Positions 8,278-16,841 are shown, counted from the stretch's first letter. The stretch: DNA of 64,000 nucleotides from Micromonospora cabrerizensis (GCF_022230955.1 NZ_JAKKFI010000060.1:1-64000), one strand, 5' to 3'. The notes: generated by a model from the sequence alone, not told the origin. Translations and numbers: made by a program.

Positions 8278-10163
8278 GACGCCTGGGTGCGGGTGCTCAG
8301 CGACGGGTCGGGCTCCCGGTCGACGGCGTACGCCGAGGGGTCCTGGCTGTGTGACCGGATCCGCTCGATGATCGCGGAGGTGGACCGGTCCGGCACGTAC
8401 CCCAGGGTGCGCACCTGGCCGCCCAGCCGGCGCACCAGCGGCGCCTCCGGGACCAGCTCCGGTGGGTAGTCCCCGCCCTTGACGTACACGTCCGGTCGGA
8501 CCGCCTCGATCAGCGCGGCCGGCGAGTCCTCCTCGAAGACGACGACGTGGTCCACACAGGCGAGTGCGGCGAGCAGGGCAGCCCGGTCCTCGACCGGGTT
8601 GACCGGACGGTCGGCGCCCTTCAGCCGGCGGACGCTGCCGTCGGAGTTGACCGCCACGATGAGCAGGTCGCCCAACGCGCGGGCCTGCTCCAGGTAGCGC
8701 ACGTGCCCTCGGTGCAGCACGTCGAAGCAGCCGTTGGTGAACACCACCGACCGTCCCGCCTCGCGGTACTCGGCGACGATTGCGTCCAGCTCGTCGGTGT
8801 CGACCAGCGCGGCGTGGCCGGTGGTCTCGGTCGGCTGGTCGAGCGCGTCGAGCAGGTCCTCCCGCCGGCACACGCAGGTGCCGGTGTCGGAGACGGTGAT
8901 GGTGGCCGCCAGTTGGGCGAGCTGGGCGGCGGTGGGCAGCGGCGCGTCGGCGGCCAGGGCCAACGTCATCGCCGCCAGGTATGCGTCGCCGGCGCCCACG
9001 GCGTGGCTCGCCGGGACCGGTGTGCTGTGGCTGCGTCGCGGCGCCCCGTCGGCGCCGCCGACCACCGCGCCCTCGGTGTCCAGGGTCACCGCGACCACGT
9101 CGGCGCCGGTGTGCGCGCGCAACTCGGCCAGCCGCGACTCGGCCAGGACGGCCCGGTCGACGCCCACTCCGGCCTGGGTGTTCACGGTGACGCCGGTGCC
9201 GGTGACGCTGAGCCCGTCGCCGGTGAGGGCCACCCGACCCTCACCCGGGACGGGCTCACCGACCGGCCCGGGACGATCGGCCGGGGTGGCGGCCGTGCTG
9301 GTCGAGCGCGGCGACGTAGTGGTCGACGTCGGCTCCAGGGCCGGCTCGTCGGCGCTGTCGTCGGCGCGTACCCCACCCGGCGCGGCGCCCACGGTCAGTT
9401 CGGACGGTCCGTCGGCCGGGTCACCGTCGGGGTGTTCCAGGTGCAGACCGGTCCCGGCCGTCGTCCGGCTCGCGCCGCCCGCTCGGGCCAGCAGTCGGGT
9501 CGCCTCGGCGAAGCTGGGGGTGACGACGGTCGGCGCGAGCCCCCGCCAGTCGGCGAGGTCGTGGGCGTCCAGCGCGACCGTGGCGTACCGCTCGCGTTGC
9601 TCGACCAGCCACGCGCGGACCGGCGCGGGCAGCGCACCCAGGCCGTAGTCGCACACCACCAGGGTCGGCGCCTCCCCACCGGCGGCGGCGCGCAGCTCCT
9701 CGGTGGCGCAGTTCAGGGCGGTGAGCAGCCGGGTCACGCCCTCCGGGTCGAGGGCGTCGTCCGGGTCGCCGGAGTCCTCCCGCAGAAGGATCTGGTTGCC
9801 GGCGAGCATCCGCCTCTTCACCGGGGTGGGCCGGCCCGGCTGGTTGACCGTGCGGTCCCAGACGCCGGCGCGGTCCAGACAGTCGTGCAGTTCGTCGCCG
9901 GCCACGTCGGCGCCGACCGGTGCCACCAGCACCGCCCGGCCGCCCAGGGCGGCGACGTTGACCGCGGTGTTCGCGGCGCCACCGGCGGCGGAGATCCGCC
10001 TGCGCAGGGTCAGGACCGGCGCTGGTGCCTCTCGGCAGAGCCGGTCGGAGTCGGCGAACCGCCATTCGTCCAACATGGCGTCACCGACGATCAGGACTGG
10101 GCGCCCGAGCCAGCTCTCCACGACGGTGGCGAGCCGGCGCTGTTCCGCTGCTGCTCCTGCCAT
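8274..10163 (-). CDS. hldE: Bifunctional heptose-7-phosphate kinase / heptose-1-phosphate adenylyltransferase
   Basis: This is a two-domain enzyme of 629 residues. The N-terminal PfkB/ribokinase-like domain contains VLIVGDAMLDEW, AAGGAANTAVNVAALGG and, after an insertion, the anion-hole motif HAVGAGDAYLA. The C-terminal domain (from about residue 455) is a cytidylyltransferase-like domain with FTNGCFDVLHRGH, including the HxGH motif. Together they phosphorylate D-glycero-D-manno-heptose-7-phosphate and adenylylate the 1-phosphate, giving ADP-heptose. Roughly 100 residues (about 232-335) of Pro/Thr/Asp-rich sequence interrupt the kinase domain. The start at 10163 is chosen for GGGGAGG just upstream; an in-frame GTG lies 33 bp earlier. 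No isomerase or GmhB phosphatase gene is adjacent. Confidence 0.9.
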   Translation of the reverse strand: MAGAAAEQRRLATVVESWLGRPVLIVGDAMLDEWRFADSDRLCREAPAPVLTLRRRISAAGGAANTAVNVAALGGRAVLVAPVGADVAGDELHDCLDRAGVWDRTVNQPGRPTPVKRRMLAGNQILLREDSGDPDDALDPEGVTRLLTALNCATEELRAAAGGEAPTLVVCDYGLGALPAPVRAWLVEQRERYATVALDAHDLADWRGLAPTVVTPSFAEATRLLARAGGASRTTAGTGLHLEHPDGDPADGPSELTVGAAPGGVRADDSADEPALEPTSTTTSPRSTSTAATPADRPGPVGEPVPGEGRVALTGDGLSVTGTGVTVNTQAGVGVDRAVLAESRLAELRAHTGADVVAVTLDTEGAVVGGADGAPRRSHSTPVPASHAVGAGDAYLAAMTLALAADAPLPTAAQLAQLAATITVSDTGTCVCRREDLLDALDQPTETTGHAALVDTDELDAIVAEYREAGRSVVFTNGCFDVLHRGHVRYLEQARALGDLLIVAVNSDGSVRRLKGADRPVNPVEDRAALLAALACVDHVVVFEEDSPAALIEAVRPDVYVKGGDYPPELVPEAPLVRRLGGQVRTLGYVPDRSTSAIIERIRSHSQDPSAYAVDREPDPSLSTRTQAS

Positions 10164-10318
10164 GCCTCCCCGGGTCCCCACCGCCCTCCGGGCCAAACCT
10201 GACCCGCGCCTGACCTGCGGTCATGTCACCACCGTGCCCTTACCGCCCGGCTGGGCCGTTTCGGACGTGCGGAGGCGGGAAGGGAATTGAGGTAACCCCG
10301 GAAAGGAGATGTACCGAG

Positions 10319-10861
10319 ATGGCAGCGCAACTGCAGGGCAAGCGGATCGCCTTCCTGGCCGCCGACGGCGTCGAGGAGGTCGAGTACGTCCAGCCGCGCG
10401 AGGCGGTCGAGAACGCCGGCGCGACGGTCGAGCTGGTCTCGCTCAAGCCCGGCTCCATCCAGTCCTTCAACCATCTGGACCAGTCGAAGACGTACGACGT
10501 GGACGTGACAGCGGACAAGGCGGACGCCGCCGGCTACGACGCTCTGGTGCTGCCCGGTGGGGTGGCGAACCCGGACTTCCTGCGCGGCGACCCGGACGCG
10601 GTGCGGTTCGTGAAGGCGTTCTTCGACGCGGGTAAGCCCGTCGGGGTGATCTGCCACGGCCCGTGGACGCTCGTCGAGGCGGACGTGGTGCGGGGCCGAC
10701 GGATCACCTCCTGGCCCACTCTGCGTACCGACCTGACCAACGCGGGTGCGAACTGGGTCGACGAGGAGTGCGTAACCGACGGCAACCTCACCAGCAGCAG
10801 AAAACCCGACGACCTCCCAGCCTTCTGCGCAGAGATCACCAAAACCTTCGCCACCGCCTGA
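10319..10861 (+). CDS. DJ-1/PfpI family protein (type 1 glutamine amidotransferase-like)
   Basis: This 180-residue protein has the class I amidotransferase fold of PfpI proteins. It contains RIAFLAADGVEEVEY at the N-terminus with the conserved Glu, ALVLPGGVANPD at mid-length, and the nucleophile elbow VGVICHGPW with Cys112 followed by His113. Family members are described as proteases, deglycases or glyoxalase III-type enzymes and protect against carbonyl stress. The ATG at 10319 is preceded by AAAGGAGAT. It stands alone, divergent from hldE, with a palindromic element 30 bp downstream. Confidence 0.9.
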   Translation: MAAQLQGKRIAFLAADGVEEVEYVQPREAVENAGATVELVSLKPGSIQSFNHLDQSKTYDVDVTADKADAAGYDALVLPGGVANPDFLRGDPDAVRFVKAFFDAGKPVGVICHGPWTLVEADVVRGRRITSWPTLRTDLTNAGANWVDEECVTDGNLTSSRKPDDLPAFCAEITKTFATA

Positions 10862-10890
10862 CCCCCGCCGGCCCAGCCCTTTGCCCCGGT

Positions 10891-10945
10891 GATCAAGAGG
10901 TTTGCGTCACGAAACGCCGTGCGAGATGACGCAAACCTCTTGATC
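10891..10945. repeat. Perfect 19-bp inverted repeat (palindromic intergenic element)
   Basis: GATCAAGAGGTTTGCGTCA at 10891-10909 is perfectly complementary to 10927-10945, with a 17-nt loop. It sits between the DJ-1 gene and the DHA2 transporter gene, both on the plus strand, so it could act as a terminator. No T-run follows directly, and its AT-rich arms stand out against the surrounding DNA, which suggests a dispersed repeat. Confidence 0.8.
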
Positions 10946-11034
10946 AACTTTGTGGAGGGGCCCGGGTGGGGCCGGGTGGGGTGGGTTTTTCGTAGTTGGG
11001 CGCATGTTCCGCGCTGTCCGGGATAGAAGGCCAC

Positions 11035-12711
11035 ATGACCACCGAAGCCTCCGGCGCGCCGGTGCTGAATCGTCAGCAGATTCGGCTGCTCATGTTCGGT
11101 CTGATGACCGGGATGCTGTTGGCCGCGCTCGACCAGACAATCGTGGGCACGGCCCTGCCGACCATCGTCGGCGAGCTGGGCGGGATCAACCACTACTCGT
11201 GGGTGGTCACCGCGTACCTGCTCGCCTCGACCGCGTCCACGCCGCTCTACGGCAAGATGGCCGACCTGTACGGGCGCAGACCGGTCTTCCTCTTCTCGAT
11301 CGGCACGTTCCTGGTCGGGTCGCTGCTGGCCGGGCTGTCCCAGAACATGACCCAGCTGATCATCACCCGGGGCATCCAGGGCCTCGGTGCCGGTGGTCTG
11401 CTCACGCTCGCGTTCACCATCATCTCGGACGTGGTGTCGCCACGGGAGCGCGGTCGTTACCAGGGTCTGTTCGGTGCCGTCTTCGGGATCTCGTCGGTCG
11501 CCGGGCCGCTGGTCGGTGGTTACTTCGCCGAGACCGACTGGCGGTGGATCTTCTACATCAACGTGCCGCTGGCGATCCTGGCCATCGTGGTCTGTTACCA
11601 CGTGATGCGGTTGATCCCGTTCGAACGCCGGGACCACTCGATCGACTGGCTCGGCGCCGGCCTGCTGGTCGCCGGGGTGAGTTCGCTGCTGCTCGCGCTG
11701 AGCTGGGGCGGCAACGAGTACGCCTGGGGCTCCAGCGTGATCATCGGGCTCTTCGTCGTCGGTGCGGTGCTGGGGGTGCTCTTCGTCCTCCAGGAGGCCC
11801 GGGTCGCCGAGCCGATCCTGCCGCTGCGGCTGTTCCGGAGCGCCACCTTCGCGCTGGCCAACTCGGCGCTGCTGGTCATCGGTCTGGTGATGTTCGGTTC
11901 GATCATTTTCATCCCGCTGTACCTGCAGATCGTCAAGGGCGCCTCGCCGACCCGCAGCGGTCTGCTGATGCTGCCGATGATGGCCGGCATCATCATCACC
12001 TCGATCCTGACCGGGCGGGCGATGACCCGGATCGGCCGGTACAAGTGGTTTCCGGTGGCCGGCTCGGTGACCCTGCTGGTCGGCATGTTCCTGTTCACCC
12101 GGCTGGAGGTGACCACCTCCCTCTGGGTGGCGTTCGGGTTCATGGTGGTGATCGGCGTCGGGCTGGGTCTGTGTATGCAGTCGCTGATCCTGGCGGTGCA
12201 GAACGCCGTCTCCGTACGCGACCTCGGTGCCGGCACCTCGTCGGCGACCTTCTTCCGGTCGCTGGGCGGTTCGTTCGGGGTGGCGATCCTCGGCACGGTG
12301 CTGTCGTCCCGGCTGGCCAGCGGGCTCGCCGACCGGCTGCCCGGTGCGATCGCACAGCTACCGCCGCAGGAGCAGGCCGCCGTGGCGGCGAGTGGCGGCA
12401 CCAACATCTCGATCAACGACCCGGCGACCATCCTGGCCCTGCCGGGGCCGGTCCGCGCGGCCATCCAGGGTGCCTTCGTCGACGCGCTGGACATGGTCTT
12501 CCTGACCGCCGGTCTGATCGCCATCGTGGCGGTGGTGGTCACCCTGACGCTGCCCAACACGCAACTGCGGGGCGCCGGCCCGCAGGGCGCGACCGGTGGC
12601 GCCGACCCGCTCGGCGGTAAGGCCCCGGCGCCGGGCGGCAAGCCGCTGACCCGCGAGTCCAAGGAAGAGGCCGCCGCCGACATGGAGGCCAAGTCCCAGA
12701 CGATGATCTGA
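11035..12711 (+). CDS. MFS transporter, DHA2 (EmrB/QacA-like) drug exporter
   Basis: This 558-residue protein has the length and helix pattern of a 14-segment drug:proton antiporter. Motif C-like and motif A features are visible: LDQTIVGTALPTIVGEL in helix 1, GKMADLYGRRPVF after helix 2, and RGIQGLGAGGL in helix 4. A Gly/Pro/Lys-rich cytoplasmic tail ends the protein. It likely exports a toxic or antibiotic compound from the inner membrane. AGAAGG precedes the ATG at 11035. A TetR gene converges on it from downstream and is a likely regulator, although the proposed operator lies on the far side of that gene. Confidence 0.92.
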   Translation: MTTEASGAPVLNRQQIRLLMFGLMTGMLLAALDQTIVGTALPTIVGELGGINHYSWVVTAYLLASTASTPLYGKMADLYGRRPVFLFSIGTFLVGSLLAGLSQNMTQLIITRGIQGLGAGGLLTLAFTIISDVVSPRERGRYQGLFGAVFGISSVAGPLVGGYFAETDWRWIFYINVPLAILAIVVCYHVMRLIPFERRDHSIDWLGAGLLVAGVSSLLLALSWGGNEYAWGSSVIIGLFVVGAVLGVLFVLQEARVAEPILPLRLFRSATFALANSALLVIGLVMFGSIIFIPLYLQIVKGASPTRSGLLMLPMMAGIIITSILTGRAMTRIGRYKWFPVAGSVTLLVGMFLFTRLEVTTSLWVAFGFMVVIGVGLGLCMQSLILAVQNAVSVRDLGAGTSSATFFRSLGGSFGVAILGTVLSSRLASGLADRLPGAIAQLPPQEQAAVAASGGTNISINDPATILALPGPVRAAIQGAFVDALDMVFLTAGLIAIVAVVVTLTLPNTQLRGAGPQGATGGADPLGGKAPAPGGKPLTRESKEEAAADMEAKSQTMI

Positions 12712-12753
12712 GCGCGGTGGGGGGTCGTCCGGGTCGGTCGGGCGGCTCCGGGG

Positions 12754-13386
12754 TCAGGCGGGACGGCGGTAGACGCCGTACCACCAGGTCGCGGCCAACT
12801 CTCTCGCCGCCGACGCGTCGGTGTCGGGGTCGGCCGAGGTGGCGCTGACGTGATCGGCGAGGAAGCGGTCGCCGCCGATCACGATCAGCCGGCTCGCGGT
12901 CACCGCGTCGACGCTCGCAGGCGTACGCCCGGCCTCCTGCTCGACGCGCAGGGCCTGCACGGTGCGCTCCACGAACCGTTCCAGGCCTGCCGCCCAGTAC
13001 TCCCGGACCACCTCGTCGTATGCGGCGACCTCGCTGACCGCCGCCAGCACCGGGGCGTATGTCCGGTATATCCGGATCACGTCGGCGAAGATCTCGGTGA
13101 GCGTCGCGAGCGGATCGCCCGGCCCGCCGGGGTTCCACTCACCGGTGCGGCCGAAGGAGCTCTCCCGCATGGTGCCGGCGAGACGCATGAGAAGTTCGCT
13201 CTTGTCCCGGAAGTGGGTGTAGAAGGTCGACCGCGCCACCCCGGCCTCGGCGGCGATCCGCTGCACGCCGAGGTCGGTGAAGCGGATCCCCTCCTGAAGG
13301 AGTCGCTCGGTGGCCGCCAGCACCCGCGCTTCGACGGCGGCCCGCCCATCGGGGTTTCGTGGGCGGCGGCGGGTGATCGAGGGCAT
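12754..13386 (-). CDS. TetR/AcrR family transcriptional regulator
   Basis: This 210-residue regulator has an N-terminal helix-turn-helix, VQRIAAEAGVARSTFYTHFRDKSELL (residues about 42-67; key part GVARSTFYTHF), and an all-helical ligand domain behind it. TetR proteins repress until a small molecule binds. The start at 13386 lacks a Shine-Dalgarno sequence but has TAGGAT 7 nt upstream, so it is probably leaderless. It converges on the DHA2 exporter and diverges from the aldo/keto reductase; a CGGACA-N3-TGTCCG palindrome lies in that divergent gap. Confidence 0.92.
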   Translation of the reverse strand: MPSITRRRPRNPDGRAAVEARVLAATERLLQEGIRFTDLGVQRIAAEAGVARSTFYTHFRDKSELLMRLAGTMRESSFGRTGEWNPGGPGDPLATLTEIFADVIRIYRTYAPVLAAVSEVAAYDEVVREYWAAGLERFVERTVQALRVEQEAGRTPASVDAVTASRLIVIGGDRFLADHVSATSADPDTDASAARELAATWWYGVYRRPA

Positions 13387-13393
13387 AGCCGAA

Positions 13394-13399
13394 ATCCTA
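13394..13399 (-). promoter_or_regulatory. -10 box of leaderless tetR promoter
   Basis: TAGGAT reads toward the ATG at 13386 with a 7-nt spacer and no ribosome site. Confidence 0.5.
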
Positions 13400-13437
13400 G
13401 GTGGGCGGCTGCGGGGTGGGCGACGTACGCTCGTTGC

Positions 13438-13452
13438 CGGACACACTGTCCG
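13438..13452. promoter_or_regulatory. Putative TetR operator
   Basis: CGGACA-CAC-TGTCCG is a perfect 6-bp inverted repeat with a 3-bp centre, in the gap between the tetR gene and the aldo/keto reductase gene. A second ACACTGT overlaps and repeats 11 bp downstream (13443-13449 and 13454-13460). The size and position fit a TetR dimer site controlling both genes. Confidence 0.45.
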
Positions 13453-13513
13453 ACACTGTGACCAGGGAGCGCCTGACCGCGGCCCTCCGACCCCGCACCA
13501 CGAGGAGCGACAC

Positions 13514-14548
13514 GTGAAGTACCGACTGTTGGGCACCACCGGGGTGTACGTCTCGGAAATTTCGCTCGGCGCGATGACCTTCGGTGGCGCCGGACACCCG
13601 CTCTGGGGCACCCTCGGCGGGCTGGCGCTGCCCGAGGTGCAGCGGATGGTGGACACCGCGCTCGACGCGGGGGTCAACTTCGTCGACACCGCCGACGGCT
13701 ACAGCGACGGCGAGAGCGAGGAGCTGCTCGGCAAGGCGCTCGGCAAGCGACGCCGCGACGTCGTGCTGGCCACCAAGGTGCACTCCCGGACCGGCCCCGG
13801 CCCGAACGACGTGGGCACCTCCCGGCTGCACATCATGCAGAACCTGGAGGACAGCCTGCGCCGACTGGGCACCGATCACATCGACCTCTACCAGATCCAC
13901 AACTTCGACCACGTCACTCCGATGGAAGAGATGCTGCGCGCGCTCGACGACGCGGTCCGACAGGGCAAGGTCCGCTACATCGGTGCCGCCAACCTCGCCG
14001 CCTGGCAGATGTCCAAGGCGCTGGGCATCTCCGCCCGGGAGAAGCTCGCCGGCTTCGTCTCGGTGCAGGAGTACTACTCCCTGCTGGGCCGCGACGTGGA
14101 GCGCGACGTGGTGCCGATGGCGCTCGACGCGGGCGTCGGCCTGACCGTGTGGAGCCCGCTCGCCGGTGGTTTCCTCTCCGGCAAGATCAGCCGGGACGGC
14201 GCCGTCGCCGACAGCGGCGCGCGCAGCGCCCAGCCCGGTTACGCCAGCTTCACGCCGTTCGACCCGGAGCACGCCTTCACCGTGGTCGACGTGCTCAAGG
14301 GTGTCGCCGAGCGGCACGAGGTGAGCCCGGCCCGGGTGGCGGTCGCCTGGCTGCTGTCCCGTCCGGCCGTGACCAGCGTGATCGTCGGTGCGCGCAAGCA
14401 CGAGCAGTTGGTGGACAACATCGCCGCCTCGGACCTCACGCTGACCGAGCAGGATCTCTCCGAGCTGGACGAGGCCACCAAGCTGCCGGTCGCGTACCCG
14501 AACTGGATCCAGGAGGGATTCTTCGCCGGGCTCCGCCACCCGCAGTGA
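13514..14548 (+). CDS. Aldo/keto reductase
   Basis: This 344-residue NADPH-dependent oxidoreductase has a TIM-barrel. Visible family marks are GVNFVDTADGYSDGESEELLG with the catalytic Asp and Tyr, VVLATKV with the catalytic Lys, DHIDLYQIHNFD with the catalytic His, and the cofactor-binding AWLLSRPAVTSVIVGARK near the C-terminus. It resembles the voltage-gated K-channel beta-subunit/YajO group that reduces aldehydes and ketones. The GTG start at 13514 follows GAGGAG. It is divergent from the TetR gene, so it may be induced with it. Confidence 0.92.
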   Translation: MKYRLLGTTGVYVSEISLGAMTFGGAGHPLWGTLGGLALPEVQRMVDTALDAGVNFVDTADGYSDGESEELLGKALGKRRRDVVLATKVHSRTGPGPNDVGTSRLHIMQNLEDSLRRLGTDHIDLYQIHNFDHVTPMEEMLRALDDAVRQGKVRYIGAANLAAWQMSKALGISAREKLAGFVSVQEYYSLLGRDVERDVVPMALDAGVGLTVWSPLAGGFLSGKISRDGAVADSGARSAQPGYASFTPFDPEHAFTVVDVLKGVAERHEVSPARVAVAWLLSRPAVTSVIVGARKHEQLVDNIAASDLTLTEQDLSELDEATKLPVAYPNWIQEGFFAGLRHPQ

Positions 14549-14552
14549 GGCA

Positions 14553-14580
14553 CGGCCCCGGGTCGGTGATCCCGGGGCCG
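14553..14580. terminator. Bidirectional terminator hairpin
   Basis: CGGCCCCGGG and CCCGGGGCCG form a perfect 10-bp stem with an 8-nt loop. It fills the 34-bp gap between the converging aldo/keto reductase and NUDIX genes. No T-tract follows, as is usual in high-GC actinobacteria. Confidence 0.7.
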
Positions 14581-14582
14581 CC

Positions 14583-15074
14583 CTACTTGAGGATGAGCCG
14601 GTTGGTCTGCTCGAAGACGTCCAGGTCGGCCAGCGTCTCGGTGACCGAGGTGGAGAGTGGGGCGGGGAACCGGTCCCGGGGAAAGAAGCCGGCATCGGTG
14701 GTCTCGTCGGTGACCCGGGCGAGCTGCCCGTCCCACTCCTCCACCTTGAACGCCGTCGTGAAGACCTGGTACGTGTGCCCGTACATGTTGGTGCTCGTCC
14801 GGTCCGGGCCGGTGTACAGGGCGAACGCGCACACCCGCAGCGCGCGCAGTCCGGTTTCCTCGCGGACCTCCCGGACCGCGCAGTCGGCGATCGACTCGCC
14901 CAGCTCCATCGCGCCCGCCGGCATGGCCCACTGGCCGTTGTCCGAACGCTGGATCAGCAGGATCCGCCCGGCGTTGTCGCTGACCACGGCACGTGCGCCG
15001 ACGAACATCAGCGTCCGGTCCCCGGCGATCGCGCGCAACTGCCCTACGTATGAGTCGGCCCAGGAGATGCTCAC
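14583..15074 (-). CDS. NUDIX hydrolase
   Basis: This 163-residue pyrophosphohydrolase carries a complete Nudix box from GAMELGESIADCAVREV to REETGL (about residues 55-77) with the metal-binding Glu residues intact. Substrates of the family are nucleoside diphosphates linked to another group; the specific one is unknown. The GTG at 15074 is preferred over an upstream TTG because TAAGTT lies exactly 7 nt before it, giving a leaderless start. It is divergent from the acyl-CoA ligase gene. Confidence 0.9.
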   Translation of the reverse strand: MSISWADSYVGQLRAIAGDRTLMFVGARAVVSDNAGRILLIQRSDNGQWAMPAGAMELGESIADCAVREVREETGLRALRVCAFALYTGPDRTSTNMYGHTYQVFTTAFKVEEWDGQLARVTDETTDAGFFPRDRFPAPLSTSVTETLADLDVFEQTNRLILK

Positions 15075-15081
15075 CTGCGAC

Positions 15082-15087
15082 AACTTA
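15082..15087 (-). promoter_or_regulatory. -10 box of leaderless NUDIX promoter
   Basis: TAAGTT lies 7 nt before the GTG at 15074 on the minus strand. It is only 30 bp from the oppositely oriented -10 box at 15118, so the two promoters overlap. Confidence 0.5.
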
Positions 15088-15117
15088 CGGGGGTTCCCAA
15101 CGTGTGACCGCCGACAC

Positions 15118-15123
15118 TAGCTT
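15118..15123 (+). promoter_or_regulatory. -10 box of leaderless acyl-CoA ligase promoter
   Basis: TAGCTT lies 7 nt before the ATG at 15131 with no Shine-Dalgarno sequence. Confidence 0.5.
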
Positions 15124-15130
15124 GTTACCC

Positions 15131-16780
15131 ATGCGTAGCACGATGATGGACGCCCCCCTTCAGGTCTCCCGGATCCTCGACCACGGCGCAGGCGTACACG
15201 GCACGGCCGAGGTGGTGACCTGGACCGGCGCCGAGCCCCGCCGAATGACGTACGCCGAGGTGGGTCGCACCGCCGCCCGGCTGGCTCACGCGCTGCGCGA
15301 CGAGTGCGGGGTGACCGGCGACGAGCGGGTCGCCACCTTCATGTGGAACAACAACGAGCATCTGGTCGCCTACTTCGCGGTGCCGAGCATGGGCGCGGTG
15401 CTGCACACGCTCAACATCCGGCTCTTTCCCGACCAGGTCGTCTACATCGCCAACCACGCCGAGGACCGGGTGGTGCTGGTCGACAGCACGCTCATCCCGC
15501 TGCTGGCCCGGGTGATCGGTGAGCTGGGCACGGTGCGGCACGTGGTGGTGGTCGGTGGCGGCGACCCGGCGCCGCTGGTCGCGGCGGCCGGGGACGGGAT
15601 CACCGTGCACCACTGGGACGCGCTGCTGGCCGACCGACCCGAGGTGTACGACTGGCCCGAGGTGGACGAGCGCGACGCCGCGGCCCTCTGCTACACCTCG
15701 GGCACCACCGGCAACCCGAAGGGCGTGGCCTACTCGCACCGGTCCATCTACCTGCACTCGTTGCAGGTCTGTATGCCGGAGGGTTTCGGTCTCGGGCCGA
15801 CCGACCGGGAGCTGGCCATCGTGCCGATGTTCCACGCCATGTCCTGGGGCCTGCCGTACGCGGCCTTCCTCTCCGGCGCGTCGCTGATCATGCCGGACCG
15901 GTTCCTCCAGGCCGCGCCGATCGCCGAGATGATCGCCGCCGAGCGGCCCACCCTGGCCGGGGCGGTGCCGACCATCTGGACCGATCTGCTCGCCTACCTG
16001 GACAGCCACGACGTTGACACGTCCTCGCTCACCGAGGTGATCGTCGGTGGCTCCGCCTGCCCGCCGGCGCTGATGCACGCGTTCGACGAGCGGCACGGGA
16101 TCGACGTCATCCACGCCTGGGGGATGACCGAGATGTCCCCGCTGGGGTCGGTCTCGCGTCCGCCCGCCGGTGCGACGGGGGAGCAGGCGTGGCGCTACCG
16201 CTACACCCAGGGACGGGTGCCGGCGGGTGTGCAGGCGCGGATCGTCGGCCCGTCGGCCGAGCCGTTGCCCGCCGATGGCAGGGCCGTGGGCGAGCTGGAG
16301 GTCCGTGGGCCGTGGGTGACCGCGAGGTACGTCGGTGACGACGCCCCGGACGAGGAGAAGTTCCGCGACGGATGGCTGCGCACCGGCGACGTCGGCACCC
16401 TCTCGCCGGACGGCTACATCACGCTGACCGACCGCGCCAAGGACGTGATCAAGTCCGGCGGTGAGTGGATTTCCTCGGTGGAGCTGGAAAACGCGCTGAT
16501 GGGCCACCCGGCGGTGTTGGAGGCGTGTGTGGTGGGTGTGCCGGACGAGCGCTGGGACGAGCGGCCGCTGGCCACCGTGGTGGTCCGCGAGGGCGCCTCG
16601 GTGACCGCCGAGGAGCTGCGGGACTTCCTGGCCGGCTCGGTGGCGCGTTGGCAGCTGCCGGAGCGCTGGGCGTTCATCGACGCGGTGCCGAAGACCAGCG
16701 TGGGCAAGTTCGACAAGAAGGTCGTCCGTTCGCAGTACGCCGGGGGCGAGCTGACTGTCCGGGAGCTGACAGCCCCGTAA
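15131..16780 (+). CDS. Fatty acid--CoA ligase (AMP-binding enzyme)
   Basis: This 549-residue adenylate-forming enzyme activates a carboxylic acid with ATP and transfers it to CoA. Motifs include the phosphate loop YTSGTTGNPKG near residue 180, the acyl/adenine pocket HAWGMTEMSPLG, the hinge-region GWLRTGDVG and the C-terminal catalytic lysine in PKTSVGKFDKK. The length and motif spacing match medium- and long-chain fatty acyl-CoA ligases. It is cytoplasmic. The ATG at 15131 is supported by the TAGCTT box; in-frame sequence upstream overlaps the divergent NUDIX promoter and is not protein-like. Confidence 0.93.
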   Translation: MRSTMMDAPLQVSRILDHGAGVHGTAEVVTWTGAEPRRMTYAEVGRTAARLAHALRDECGVTGDERVATFMWNNNEHLVAYFAVPSMGAVLHTLNIRLFPDQVVYIANHAEDRVVLVDSTLIPLLARVIGELGTVRHVVVVGGGDPAPLVAAAGDGITVHHWDALLADRPEVYDWPEVDERDAAALCYTSGTTGNPKGVAYSHRSIYLHSLQVCMPEGFGLGPTDRELAIVPMFHAMSWGLPYAAFLSGASLIMPDRFLQAAPIAEMIAAERPTLAGAVPTIWTDLLAYLDSHDVDTSSLTEVIVGGSACPPALMHAFDERHGIDVIHAWGMTEMSPLGSVSRPPAGATGEQAWRYRYTQGRVPAGVQARIVGPSAEPLPADGRAVGELEVRGPWVTARYVGDDAPDEEKFRDGWLRTGDVGTLSPDGYITLTDRAKDVIKSGGEWISSVELENALMGHPAVLEACVVGVPDERWDERPLATVVVREGASVTAEELRDFLAGSVARWQLPERWAFIDAVPKTSVGKFDKKVVRSQYAGGELTVRELTAP

Positions 16781-16841
16781 CGTTTTCCCCGGCACTGTCG
16801 CCTGTTGGGGCAGGGGCAACTCCTGAAGATCCCTCCCCAGG

